Position numbers and translations under genes: made by a program. Under the pieces are notes generated by a model. The model did not search any database and was not told the origin of the DNA. It was given only the letters and a program-made list of their open reading frames with translations. From the NCBI GenBank assembly GCA_003550275.1, contig QXCW01000002.1, positions 1,860,001 through 1,924,000 of the forward strand: 64,000 bases of DNA. Direction: 5' to 3'. The stretch is from Flavobacteriaceae bacterium MAR_2010_72. Lineage in GTDB: Bacteria > Bacteroidota > Bacteroidia > Flavobacteriales > Flavobacteriaceae. Position 1 is the first letter of the stretch; the number at the start of each line of letters is the position of its first letter. Positions 26,395-34,996 of the stretch are shown here, piece by piece.

Positions 26395-27402
26395 ATGTCA
26401 GATCCACTAGTTAGCATATTAACCCCTTTTAAGAATACAAAGCACTTTTTGCCCGAATGCCTGGATTCAATTATCGAACAAAGTTACACTAATTGGGAGC
26501 TCATTATAGTGGATGACCATTCAACAGACCAAAGCTTTAAAATTGTTGAAGCATATGCAAAAAAAGATCAAAGAATTCAGTTGCTTAAAAATTCGGGACA
26601 TGGTATTATTGAAGCCTTAAGATTAGCATTTGAAACCTCAAAAGGCGACTACATAACCCGAATGGACAGTGACGATATTATGCATCCTGACAAGTTGTAT
26701 TCACTGGTTAATAATCTTATCAGTGCAGGAAAAGGACATGTGTCATTGGGCCTAGTCAACTATTTTAGTGATACAGGCATTAGTGATGGGTATGCCCGAT
26801 ATGAAGCCTGGCTAAATGGATTAACAAAACAAGGTAGCAATTATTCAGAAATCTATAAAGAATGCTCAATCGCTTCGCCTTGCTGGATGGTACATCGAGA
26901 TGATCTGATTGCCTGCAATGCCTTCAATCCAAATCGTTATCCTGAAGACTACGATCTCACATTTAGGTTTTACAAGCAGCAATTAAAATGTATTCCAAGT
27001 GATAAACTGTTACATTATTGGCGCGATTATGCAACAAGAACTTCACGAACCCATGAGCATTATGCCCAAAACTATTTTTTGGATATTAAGCTGAAGTATT
27101 TTTTGGAACTGGATTACGATACTCATCGGCCATTAACCGTTTGGGGAGCTGGATTTAAGGGTAAAACGATTGCGAAACGATTGAAATCAAAAAAAATTCC
27201 TTTTGTATGGATATGTAACAACCCTAAAAAGATTGGGAAGAAAATTTACGGAATAGAACTTCATAGTTTCCACGAACTCTCCAAACTTAACAATCCACAA
27301 AGTATTGTTACAGTTGCAAATGAAAATGCGCAGCGCGTTATTCGAAACTATTTTAATTCACAACATATGGCTTCAATGACCGATTATTTTTTCTTTTGCT
27401 AA
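26395..27402 (+). CDS. Family 2 glycosyltransferase with C-terminal nucleotide-binding-like domain
   Basis: A 335-residue cytoplasmic glycosyltransferase. GT-A domain residues 1-230: VSILTPFKNTKHFLPECLDSI at the start, the first acidic motif IVDDHSTDQS, the metal-binding YITRMDSDD and a catalytic region with YPEDYDLTFRFY. After residue 240 there is an extra module with WGAGFKGKTIAKRLKSKKIP and KIGKKIYGIELHSFHEL, a Rossmann-like pattern seen fused to sugar-modifying enzymes; its role here is unknown. The sugar donor and acceptor cannot be inferred. It is divergent from the M61 gene across 100 bases. Confidence 0.88.
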   Translation: MSDPLVSILTPFKNTKHFLPECLDSIIEQSYTNWELIIVDDHSTDQSFKIVEAYAKKDQRIQLLKNSGHGIIEALRLAFETSKGDYITRMDSDDIMHPDKLYSLVNNLISAGKGHVSLGLVNYFSDTGISDGYARYEAWLNGLTKQGSNYSEIYKECSIASPCWMVHRDDLIACNAFNPNRYPEDYDLTFRFYKQQLKCIPSDKLLHYWRDYATRTSRTHEHYAQNYFLDIKLKYFLELDYDTHRPLTVWGAGFKGKTIAKRLKSKKIPFVWICNNPKKIGKKIYGIELHSFHELSKLNNPQSIVTVANENAQRVIRNYFNSQHMASMTDYFFFC

Positions 27403-27450
27403 CTAATTAAACGTCGCAATAAATAGTATATTTAGAATTATTTGTTCAAA

Positions 27451-27915
27451 ATGTTACACCTCAAAAGAACCGATTCAAACGATCAAGATTTTAGACTCTT
27501 GGTAAAAGCTTTGGATGCCGATTTAGCATTACGTGATGGAGATGATCATGACTTTTATAAGCAATTCAATACTATTGATGTCATAAAGTATGCGGTGGTT
27601 GCTTATGAAGATGGAGTTCCTGTTGGTTGCGGAGCCATAAAAATGTTCGATTCAAACACCATGGAAATTAAGCGCATGTTTGTGATTCCAGAATTTAGGG
27701 GAAAAGGAATTGCTGGAAAGATTCTTAACGCTCTTGAACACTGGGCAAGTGAATTGGGCTGTAATCAAGTGGTTTTAGAAACCGGAATCAATCAACAGGA
27801 AGCTTTGGCACTTTATAAAAAATCAGGTTTTGAGCGCATTAGCAACTATGGTCAGTACATTAGGGTTGAAAATAGTTTCTGTTTCAGAAAAACGTTAAAT
27901 TTCTCAAAAGCTTAA
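27451..27915 (+). CDS. GNAT family N-acetyltransferase
   Basis: A 154-residue acetyl-CoA-dependent acyltransferase. Seen: motif A MFVIPEFRGKGIAGKIL near 88-104 with the acetyl-CoA-binding RGKGIA loop, and motif B with ALALYKKSGFERI near 130. I start at the ATG at 27451 rather than a TTG three codons upstream. The substrate is unknown. It lies about 50 bases after the glycosyltransferase gene and about 60 before the BatA-like gene, with a TATATTTG box in the latter gap. Confidence 0.9.
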   Translation: MLHLKRTDSNDQDFRLLVKALDADLALRDGDDHDFYKQFNTIDVIKYAVVAYEDGVPVGCGAIKMFDSNTMEIKRMFVIPEFRGKGIAGKILNALEHWASELGCNQVVLETGINQQEALALYKKSGFERISNYGQYIRVENSFCFRKTLNFSKA

Positions 27916-27938
27916 GAGGCTAATCAGCTAGCATTTTC

Positions 27939-27946
27939 TATATTTG
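27939..27946 (+). promoter_or_regulatory. Predicted -7 box for BatA-like gene
   Basis: TATATTTG, exact TAnnTTTG match, 33 bases before the ATG at 27979. Confidence 0.5.
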
Positions 27947-27978
27947 AGCAATACACTTTTAAAAATAACCATTTAGGA

Positions 27979-29904
27979 ATGCAGTTTAAACACCCAGAAC
28001 TTCTTTATGCTTTACTCCTGCTCATCATTCCTATTATTATTCATCTTTTTCAGTTAAGAAAATTTCAAAAGGAAGCGTTTACCAATGTTCAGTTTTTAAA
28101 GGATATTACTTTACAAACACGAAAAAGTTCCCAATTAAAAAAATGGCTCACTTTGCTCACACGTTTGTTATTGTTGGCATGTATTATTTTGGCTTTTGCA
28201 CAGCCCTATACGTCAAATAAAGACAGTTTTAACACCAAGATCGAAACTGTCATTTATCTGGATAATTCCTATAGCATGCAGGCTAAAGGTGCAAATGGAA
28301 CACTTTTGAATAGCGCCGTGAAAGATCTCATTGAAACACTGGATGAAAATGAAACTTTCACTTTGTTTACAAATGACATAAGCTTTAAAAACACAAGTTT
28401 AAAAGCCATTAAAAATGAACTCATACAGTTATCTTTTTCTCCAAATCAAATGAGTTATGAGGCTGTAATGCTTCAAGGCAAAAAAGAATTCTCAAAAGAT
28501 AATAGCACGTTTAAAAGTTTGGTTCTCATCTCCGATTTTCAACAAAATAATAGCTCCTTAAATTTTGACAATGCTAATCAGATACGTAAAAATTTGGTTC
28601 AATTAAAGCCTACAAACACCAACAATGTGGCTGTTGACTCTGTTTACATTTCAAATATGAATGTTGACATCCTTGAACTTACTGTAGTTTTAAAAAATCA
28701 CGGCACACCAATTGAAACACTTTCTATTTCCCTTTTTAATAATGACGATCTAGTTGCTAAAAATGCTATTTCTATTGAAAATAAAGCTAATGCAGTGTTC
28801 AATATTCCAAGTAACCAACAATTCAAAGGTAAAATTAGCATTGAAGATTCAAACCTTCAATATGATAATACACTTTTTTTTAATTTAAGTGAAAATGAAA
28901 AGATCAATGTATTATCCATTAATGAAGCTGATGATACATTTCTGAAAAAAATATATACTCGCGATGAGTTTACCTATTCGTCTTATAATTTCAAAGACTT
29001 AAATTATAATAGTATTGAAAGTCAAGATTTGATTATCATTAACGAACTTAAAGAACTACCCTTTTCATTGATAAATGCTTTAAAATCGTTTACAGATAAT
29101 GGCGGATATGTATTAATTATTCCTTCAAATGAAATTGCATTAAATTCTTATAATCAATTATTTAACAATTATAGTCTTCCTAATTATCGCACTTTAAATC
29201 CTAACGAAAAGCGTATCACGGATATTAATTTCTCACATCCAATTCTAACTAATGTGTTCGATAAAAAGGTGAGTAACTTTCAATACCCAAAGGTGAATTC
29301 CTTTTATAATTTAGCATCCTTAGCTGGTGCATCCGTTTTAAGTTTTGAGGACAAAGTTCCATTTTTAGCGCAATCAGGTCAAGCATATAGTTTTACTGCT
29401 GCTCTCAACGATTCCAATTCAAATTTTAAAAACTCTCCACTTATAGTGCCTGTGCTTTACAACATTGGCAAGCAAAGCTTAAAATTGCCACAATTCTTTT
29501 ATACTATTGGTGTTGAGAATAAGGTAGATATTAAGACGACTTTAGGCCAAGATGAAATTCTTACTTTAAAATCAGGAACCAACTCGATTATTCCGTTACA
29601 ACAGACATACACTGATAAAGTTACACTTGTTACCAATGACGATATTAATACTGCTGGCACTTTTGAGGTCGCAAATAAAGATGTTATTTTAAAGCAAATC
29701 AGCTTTAACTATGGTCGGGACGAAAGCAACTTATCTTATTTTAATTTAGATGCAATTGACAATGCCTCAGTCAACAATTCGGTCAGCGAAGCCTTGTTGG
29801 ATTTAAAAAGTACAACAAATGTTAATGAGCTATGGAAATGGTTTGTTATTTTTGCACTAGCTTTTTTAAGTATTGAAATGCTCATCTTAAAATTCCTTAA
29901 ATGA
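27979..29904 (+). CDS. BatA/VWA-domain membrane protein
   Basis: A 641-residue inner-membrane protein. The N-terminus is the double-membrane-segment region of the BatA type (about residues 8-25 and 58-76), with IPIIIHLFQLRKFQKEAFTNV between. A von Willebrand A-like domain follows from about 90 (VIYLDNSYSMQAKG, a MIDAS-like DxSxS), then a large periplasmic part, and one C-terminal helix (about 615-637). The gene overlaps the next, a dihydroorotase homolog, by four bases (ATGA), a pairing I recall from other flavobacterial genomes. Bat proteins are linked to stress tolerance in Bacteroides; the role of this single member is unknown. Confidence 0.85.
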   Translation: MQFKHPELLYALLLLIIPIIIHLFQLRKFQKEAFTNVQFLKDITLQTRKSSQLKKWLTLLTRLLLLACIILAFAQPYTSNKDSFNTKIETVIYLDNSYSMQAKGANGTLLNSAVKDLIETLDENETFTLFTNDISFKNTSLKAIKNELIQLSFSPNQMSYEAVMLQGKKEFSKDNSTFKSLVLISDFQQNNSSLNFDNANQIRKNLVQLKPTNTNNVAVDSVYISNMNVDILELTVVLKNHGTPIETLSISLFNNDDLVAKNAISIENKANAVFNIPSNQQFKGKISIEDSNLQYDNTLFFNLSENEKINVLSINEADDTFLKKIYTRDEFTYSSYNFKDLNYNSIESQDLIIINELKELPFSLINALKSFTDNGGYVLIIPSNEIALNSYNQLFNNYSLPNYRTLNPNEKRITDINFSHPILTNVFDKKVSNFQYPKVNSFYNLASLAGASVLSFEDKVPFLAQSGQAYSFTAALNDSNSNFKNSPLIVPVLYNIGKQSLKLPQFFYTIGVENKVDIKTTLGQDEILTLKSGTNSIIPLQQTYTDKVTLVTNDDINTAGTFEVANKDVILKQISFNYGRDESNLSYFNLDAIDNASVNNSVSEALLDLKSTTNVNELWKWFVIFALAFLSIEMLILKFLK

Positions 29905-31154
29905 ACGTACTCATAAAATCTGCCACAATTGTTGATTCAAAAAGCGATTTTCATAATCAAACCCTTGATATTTTAATAGAAAAAGGAGTCATCACACAGA
30001 TTTCAAAGCACATTGCGAATCCAAAAAAATATCAGGAAATTAAATTAGATAATCTACATGTGTCCCAAGGTTGGTTCGATAGTAGTGTAAGTTTTGGCGA
30101 ACCTGGTTACGAAGAGCGCGAAACCATAGTCAATGGGCTTAAAACTGCTGCTCTATCAGGTTTCACAAGCGTTGCAACAAATGCCAATACGTATCCAGTT
30201 ATTGACTCAAGTGCTGATATAACCTTTATTAAAAGCAAGTCAAAAGGCCATGCCGTTAGCCTATTCCCTATAGGTGCATTAACCAAATCGGGTGAAGGAA
30301 CCGATTTAGCCGAACTTTTTGATATGAAAAATGCTGGTGCAGTCGCGTTTTATGATTATCAAAAGGCAGTTTCAAATCCAAACCTAATGAAACTAGCCTT
30401 ACAATATGCCAGTAATTTTGGAGGTTTGGTCATGTCTTTTCCTCAAGATTCAAAAATTTCCGGTTCCGGAGTTATGAATGAAAACAAAACAAGCACTTCG
30501 CTTGGTTTGAAAGGAAACCCGTCATTAGCTGAAGAGCTTCAGGTGTCAAGAGATCTGTTTTTATTAGAATATACAAACGGTAAATTACACATTCCTACCA
30601 TTTCAACGGCAAAATCTGTTGATCTTATAAGAAAAGCCAAGCAACAAAAACTTGATGTGACCTGCAGTGTGGCAATTCATAATTTGTTATTTACTGATGA
30701 AAAATTAACAACATTCAATACTAATTTTAAGGTAAAGCCGCCTTTAAGAACGCAAGAAGATATTGATGCACTTATTGAAGGCCTAAAAGATGGCACAATA
30801 GATATGGTAACTTCAGACCATAACCCAATGGACATCGAAAACAAAAAAATAGAGTTTGATTATGCCAATTACGGCACTATTGGACTGGAAAGCGCTTTTG
30901 GGGCACTTCAATCCGTAGTTACTTTAAAAAAGAGCATTGAGTTATTAACTAGAGGAAAAGAACGATTTGGTATTAAATTGAGTACAATAGCAGTAGGAAG
31001 CAAAGCAGATTTGTCTCTTTTTAATCCTAAAAATTCATATGTTTTTTCCAAAAACCATATAATTTCAACTTCAAAAAACAGTTTATTTGAAAACATTGAA
31101 TTAAAAGGAAAGTCATATGGCATCATAGCCAACAACCAAATTGTACTAAACTAA
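29901..31154 (+). CDS. Dihydroorotase homolog lacking the metal-binding histidines
   Basis: A 417-residue amidohydrolase-fold protein, full length for type I dihydroorotase. The usual D-x-H-x-H metal motif is DSSVS here (D60 to S64), so both histidines are serine, and the substrate arginine of REPG is glycine (GEPG, 66-69). The later TSDHNPMD retains the aspartate but not the usual DHAPH. The rest (GLESAFGAL, HNLLFTDEKL, VKPPLRTQEDIDALIEGL) is clearly dihydroorotase-like. It is probably not an active zinc dihydroorotase; catalytically dead homologs that support aspartate transcarbamoylase are known in Pseudomonas. The four-base overlap with the BatA-like gene suggests coupled translation. Confidence 0.88.
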   Translation: MNVLIKSATIVDSKSDFHNQTLDILIEKGVITQISKHIANPKKYQEIKLDNLHVSQGWFDSSVSFGEPGYEERETIVNGLKTAALSGFTSVATNANTYPVIDSSADITFIKSKSKGHAVSLFPIGALTKSGEGTDLAELFDMKNAGAVAFYDYQKAVSNPNLMKLALQYASNFGGLVMSFPQDSKISGSGVMNENKTSTSLGLKGNPSLAEELQVSRDLFLLEYTNGKLHIPTISTAKSVDLIRKAKQQKLDVTCSVAIHNLLFTDEKLTTFNTNFKVKPPLRTQEDIDALIEGLKDGTIDMVTSDHNPMDIENKKIEFDYANYGTIGLESAFGALQSVVTLKKSIELLTRGKERFGIKLSTIAVGSKADLSLFNPKNSYVFSKNHIISTSKNSLFENIELKGKSYGIIANNQIVLN

Positions 31155-31162
31155 TTAAAATC

Positions 31163-31486
31163 ATGCAAGACACTATAAAAGAAGGCAGAACATTAGCTAT
31201 TGTATGTTATTTTACGTTTGTAGGGCTAATTATTGCCATTATCATGAACCTTGAAAAACGAAACCCTTTTACCTTTTTTCATGCGCGGCAAATGCTTGGT
31301 CTAATAATCATGTTATTGGTATCTAATGTATCAGAAAAATACATTAACAGTTGGCTCGGAACTGTATTTTGGACCATCACTTTTGTTGCATGGCTTTACG
31401 GACTTTACACAGCTTACAAAGGTGAGCAAAAACCAATTCCAGTAGTTGGTGATTATTTTCAGGATTGGTTTAGAACTATTAGTTAA
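31163..31486 (+). CDS. Small membrane protein, DUF4870/Tic20-like
   Basis: A 107-residue protein with hydrophobic segments at about residues 11-28, 43-58 and 65-86. The motif FTFFHARQMLGLIIMLLV is like that of the DUF4870/Tic20-type small membrane proteins (FHARQAL). It lies eight bases after the dihydroorotase homolog and six before the esterase, so it belongs to the same operon. No function can be given. Confidence 0.8.
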   Translation: MQDTIKEGRTLAIVCYFTFVGLIIAIIMNLEKRNPFTFFHARQMLGLIIMLLVSNVSEKYINSWLGTVFWTITFVAWLYGLYTAYKGEQKPIPVVGDYFQDWFRTIS

Positions 31487-31491
31487 GGGCT

Positions 31492-32145
31492 ATGCAAGAT
31501 TTAAGTTTATTTCATGTGACACGGCCTTCTTCCATAAAAGAAAATGCGCCTTTACTCATCATGTTTCATGGCTATGGTAGTGATGAAAATGATTTATTTT
31601 CATTTTCAAGCGAACTCCCCGAAGAATTATTCATTGTTTCAGCCCGAGCACCGTATGCAATGCAGCCCTTTGGAAATGCGTGGTACGCCATACATTTTGA
31701 TGCTTCACAAAACAAATGGAACGACACTGAACAGGCCATACAATCAAGAGACCTTATTTCTAAATTTATTGATGAAGTTTGTGATACATACCCTGTTAAT
31801 CCAGATAATGTTACACTTTTAGGGTTTAGCCAAGGCACAATTTTAAGTTACGCCGTAGCATTGACCTATCCTAAAAAAGTTAATAATGTTATTGCATTAA
31901 GCGGTTATATAAGTGAAGATATGTTGCCCGAATCGTTATCTAAAGCAGATTATGCCCATTTAAATTTTTACTGTTCGCATGGTAGTGTAGATCAGGTAAT
32001 TCCTGTTGAATGGGCACGAAAAACTCCAGAATTTTTGTCAAGTCTAGGCATTAAACACAGCTATTCTGAATTTCCAGTAGGCCATGGTGTAGCACCTCAA
32101 AATTTTTATGCTTTTAAGAATTGGCTGGAGCCGTTGATTCGTTAA
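31492..32145 (+). CDS. Alpha/beta hydrolase, carboxylesterase/phospholipase type
   Basis: A 217-residue cytoplasmic hydrolase. Seen: oxyanion-hole region LLIMFHGYGSDENDL, the nucleophile motif LLGFSQGTILSY (serine in GFSQG, near 113), the acidic residue in CSHGSVDQVIP, and the histidine in FPVGHGVAP. This is the small carboxylesterase/acyl-protein thioesterase group (PF02230). It ends the dihydroorotase-homolog operon and converges with the next gene by a four-base overlap at the stops. Confidence 0.9.
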   Translation: MQDLSLFHVTRPSSIKENAPLLIMFHGYGSDENDLFSFSSELPEELFIVSARAPYAMQPFGNAWYAIHFDASQNKWNDTEQAIQSRDLISKFIDEVCDTYPVNPDNVTLLGFSQGTILSYAVALTYPKKVNNVIALSGYISEDMLPESLSKADYAHLNFYCSHGSVDQVIPVEWARKTPEFLSSLGIKHSYSEFPVGHGVAPQNFYAFKNWLEPLIR

Positions 32146-32639
32146 TGATACAATAAATAGTCTAAAAGCTTGAATTTAAGCTCTTGTTTATCAACAATTT
32201 CATAAGTAAGAAGCATTTCTCCCCAATATTTTCCATCAGAAAAATCGGCAATAATCCATTTATGGTTTAATAGTCGAACAGAATTGATCAACATCTTATT
32301 TCCGGTCATTGAAGCATAAGGTACAATCGGATGATCTTCACCTTCATAGACATTAAGTTTGTAAAGCTCATCCTTTATAAACGGTACCAACTCTGAAATT
32401 CTATAGCCTTGATCTTCAAAATAACTCATGGCATCGTCATTAAACTCAATACTAAATCGCATGAGTTCAAAATTGTCATCCTTCAAGGTTAGAATTGAAT
32501 CCTTAAAACTTTGTTCTTTAGTAATTGAAGTTGTAAGCTTTTGGTCATAATCTTCAATAATATGTTTGGAGTTCATAAATTGAAATAGCACTAGCAATAA
32601 GGTGAAAATAAACAAGTACATAAAAATATTTCGCTTCAT
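32142..32639 (-). CDS. Membrane-anchored protein, unknown
   Basis: A 165-residue protein that I do not recognise. One N-terminal hydrophobic helix (about residues 4-21, MYLFIFTLLLVLFQFM) anchors an otherwise soluble, charged domain with FNDDAMSYFEDQGYRISELVPFI, GNKMLINSVRLLNHKWIIADFSDG and YWGEMLLTYEI; this looks like a small extracytoplasmic alpha/beta domain. It starts three bases after the stop of the PhnP-like hydrolase, so the two share an operon. Confidence 0.8.
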   Translation of the reverse strand: MKRNIFMYLFIFTLLLVLFQFMNSKHIIEDYDQKLTTSITKEQSFKDSILTLKDDNFELMRFSIEFNDDAMSYFEDQGYRISELVPFIKDELYKLNVYEGEDHPIVPYASMTGNKMLINSVRLLNHKWIIADFSDGKYWGEMLLTYEIVDKQELKFKLLDYLLYH

Positions 32640-32642
32640 ATT

Positions 32643-33404
32643 CTAAAGAGTTATTTGAAGGTTATCGTAAGCTAAAAAAACGTTTTTTGGTAATTTTTGT
32701 TGTACCTCGTCATGAAAACCTAAGAGTGCACTAATGTGGGTTAAGTAGGCTTTTTCAGGTTTCACCTCATCGATGAACTCGAGTGCTTCAACTAGGTTAA
32801 AATGAGAAGGATGTGGTTCATCTCTTAAAGCATTTACCACCAAAACTTTTACGCCCTTAAGTTTTTGAGTTTCTTTGGCTTCAACACTTTTCATATCAGT
32901 TAAATAGGCGAAATCACCAAATCTAAATCCGAACACCTGTAGTTGATCATGCATACCATCAATGGGTATGACTTCCAGATTGCCCAGCATGAATGGTTTA
33001 TTCTCGATTTCAATAGGTTCGACACTTGGTGCTCCAGGATATTTATTGTGGTTTTCAAAAATATAATCGAATCTTCTGGTTAACGCTTTTAGTACACGTT
33101 TATGGCCATAAACCGGGATTTCACCTTGTCTAAAGAAAAAAGGGCGAATATCATCCAGCCCAGCCGTATGATCTGCATGTTCGTGAGTAAATACAATGCC
33201 ATCAATTCGTTTGCATTTTGCCATGAGCATCTGCTGTCTAAAATCGGGACCACAGTCCACAACATAGGCATAATCATCCCACTCTACCAATACAGAAACT
33301 CGAAGTCGCTTATCTTTAGGATTTGTACTTAAACATACAGGATGACTACTTCCAATAACTGGAATTCCTTGAGATGTACCCGTACCTAAAAATGTAATTT
33401 TCAA
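32643..33404 (-). CDS. Metallo-beta-lactamase fold hydrolase, PhnP-like
   Basis: A 253-residue hydrolase. Seen: FLGTGTSQGIPVIGSSHPVC at the N-terminus, as in PhnP, which cleaves cyclic phosphates; the metal motif FTHEHADHTAGLDD near 74-87; later ligands in IDGMHDQLQVFG, AYLTDMKSVE and the C-terminal YLTHISALLGFH. All dinuclear-site ligands appear present, so an active phosphodiesterase or related enzyme is likely, but no phosphonate genes are nearby. It has a TATTTTTG box about 20 bases upstream and leads the two-gene operon with the membrane-anchored protein. Confidence 0.9.
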   Translation of the reverse strand: MKITFLGTGTSQGIPVIGSSHPVCLSTNPKDKRLRVSVLVEWDDYAYVVDCGPDFRQQMLMAKCKRIDGIVFTHEHADHTAGLDDIRPFFFRQGEIPVYGHKRVLKALTRRFDYIFENHNKYPGAPSVEPIEIENKPFMLGNLEVIPIDGMHDQLQVFGFRFGDFAYLTDMKSVEAKETQKLKGVKVLVVNALRDEPHPSHFNLVEALEFIDEVKPEKAYLTHISALLGFHDEVQQKLPKNVFLAYDNLQITL

Positions 33405-33421
33405 TCCAAAATACTTTGAAA

Positions 33422-33429
33422 CAAAAATA
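33422..33429 (-). promoter_or_regulatory. Predicted -7 box for PhnP-like gene
   Basis: CAAAAATA on the plus strand, TATTTTTG on the minus strand, 18 bases upstream of the ATG. Exact TAnnTTTG match. Confidence 0.45.
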
Positions 33430-33440
33430 AGGTTATTTTT

Positions 33441-33469
33441 TTGTTTACCATGCTATTTTAATACCTTTG
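33441..33469 (+). promoter_or_regulatory. Predicted promoter for the 483-residue protein
   Basis: TTG (33441-33443), an 18-base spacer and TACCTTTG (33462-33469): both elements of the Bacteroidota housekeeping promoter with ideal spacing, 28 bases before the ATG at 33497. Confidence 0.7.
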
Positions 33470-33496
33470 TCCTAACGTTATAACCCCGATTTAAAG

Positions 33497-34948
33497 ATGG
33501 AAATCACCCTTAAAGGCGACAAGGAATTTGATGAAGTTCCTTCATTAAGAACCAAAGCGCTTCGCATTAACCTTAATGAAAATATTTATGGGACTTTTGC
33601 TGAAATTGGGGCAGGTCAAGAAACAGTTCGTCAGTTTTTTAGGGCTGGCGGCGGATCTGGCACCATAGCTAAAGCCATGTCAGCTTATGATAAGGATTTT
33701 AGTGATGCTATTTATGGAATTGAAGATGATGGCCGCTACGTAACAGAAGCGCGTTTGCGTAAAATGCTTACCCATGAAATCGCACTTATTGAAGAGCGTA
33801 TCACTAGAGATAAACATCCTAACAAAATGTTTTTCTCTTATGCCAATACGGTTGCCACGATAGATTTCGCAAAAAAATACAAAGGACACGGTTGGGTTGG
33901 TGTAAAATATCAAGTGGAACCTGACCAAGAGTATAACGAAATTATCCTGCATTTACGATTTAAGGAAAACGATGCTCGATTACAACAAGAAACTTTAGGA
34001 ATATTAGGAACCAATTTAATTTACGGTGCTTTTTACAAGTATAATGTGCCTAAAAAGCTTCTGCGCTATTTGTATGATCATCTAGACAAAGATCAACTTG
34101 AGATTGATACTATAAATTTTTCAGGACCCGTATTTAAAGATGTCGATAACCGTTTAATGAGTTTACAACTTGTTAAAAATGGTATGACCGATGCCGTAAT
34201 GTTTGCTCCAGATGGAAACAATGTGTTGCCTGCTCGAGTATTATACAAAAAGAATATCCTTGCGCTTAGAGGTAGTTTTAGGCCAGTGACCATGGTAAAC
34301 ATGGATATGTACCAGAAATCCTATGAAATGTTTTTAAAGGAAAACAGAGTAGTCGAAAAAAATACGCAAGTTGTTTTTGAAATCACCCTTTCTAACCTTC
34401 GTGCCGAAGGTGAAATTGATGAACAAGACTTTATGGATCGAGCGAAATTACTATGCTCGTTGGGTCAAACCGTACTGATTTCAAATTTCCAGGAATATTA
34501 CAAATTGGTTGAATACTTTTCGCAATATTCTAAAAATAGAATGGGTCTTTCAATGGGTGTTAATAATCTTATTGACATTTTTGACGAAAAATATTATCGC
34601 CATTTAAGTGGTGGTATTCTTGAAGCCTTTGGAAAATTGTTCTTTAAAGATCTTCGTGTTTATTTATACCCTATGGAAAATGAAGATGGTACGATAACAA
34701 CAAGTGAAAATCTTAAGGTCCATCCTCGTATGAAAGAGCTATATAAGTTCTTTAAATACAACGGAAAAGTGGTTGATATTACAGACTACAATACTTCAAC
34801 CCTTTCAATTTTCTCCCGTACTGTACTCAAAATGATTGCTGATGGTGAAGATGGTTGGGAAGCAATGTTGCCTGAAGGTGTAGCCAATTTAATCAAAGAA
34901 AAAAGCCTATTCGGCTGTGAGACAGAACAGGCGTTTCTTGATGAGTAA
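33497..34948 (+). CDS. Large conserved cytoplasmic protein of unknown function
   Basis: A 483-residue protein without signal peptide or membrane segment. Characteristic stretches are GTFAEIGAGQETVRQFFRAG near 32-51, MFFSYANTVATIDFAKKYKG near 112-131, LMSLQLVKNGMTDAVMFAPD near 221-240 and LVEYFSQYSKNRMGLSMGVN. I associate this family with proteins labelled nicotinate-nucleotide adenylyltransferase in flavobacterial annotation, but I see neither the HxGH nor the ISSTxxR motif of that superfamily, so the label looks unsupported. It is strongly predicted to have its own promoter and is monocistronic. The gene looks like a conserved core-genome gene by its length and promoter. Confidence 0.85.
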   Translation: MEITLKGDKEFDEVPSLRTKALRINLNENIYGTFAEIGAGQETVRQFFRAGGGSGTIAKAMSAYDKDFSDAIYGIEDDGRYVTEARLRKMLTHEIALIEERITRDKHPNKMFFSYANTVATIDFAKKYKGHGWVGVKYQVEPDQEYNEIILHLRFKENDARLQQETLGILGTNLIYGAFYKYNVPKKLLRYLYDHLDKDQLEIDTINFSGPVFKDVDNRLMSLQLVKNGMTDAVMFAPDGNNVLPARVLYKKNILALRGSFRPVTMVNMDMYQKSYEMFLKENRVVEKNTQVVFEITLSNLRAEGEIDEQDFMDRAKLLCSLGQTVLISNFQEYYKLVEYFSQYSKNRMGLSMGVNNLIDIFDEKYYRHLSGGILEAFGKLFFKDLRVYLYPMENEDGTITTSENLKVHPRMKELYKFFKYNGKVVDITDYNTSTLSIFSRTVLKMIADGEDGWEAMLPEGVANLIKEKSLFGCETEQAFLDE

Positions 34949-34996
34949 TGAAAATTGAATTCAGTTGAAACTCTCAATCAAATAATTCGCTTTTTT

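Noticed and set aside
33497-34948. Considered accepting the nicotinate-nucleotide adenylyltransferase label for the 483-residue protein
   Set aside because: The HxGH and ISSTxxR motifs needed for that chemistry are not present.
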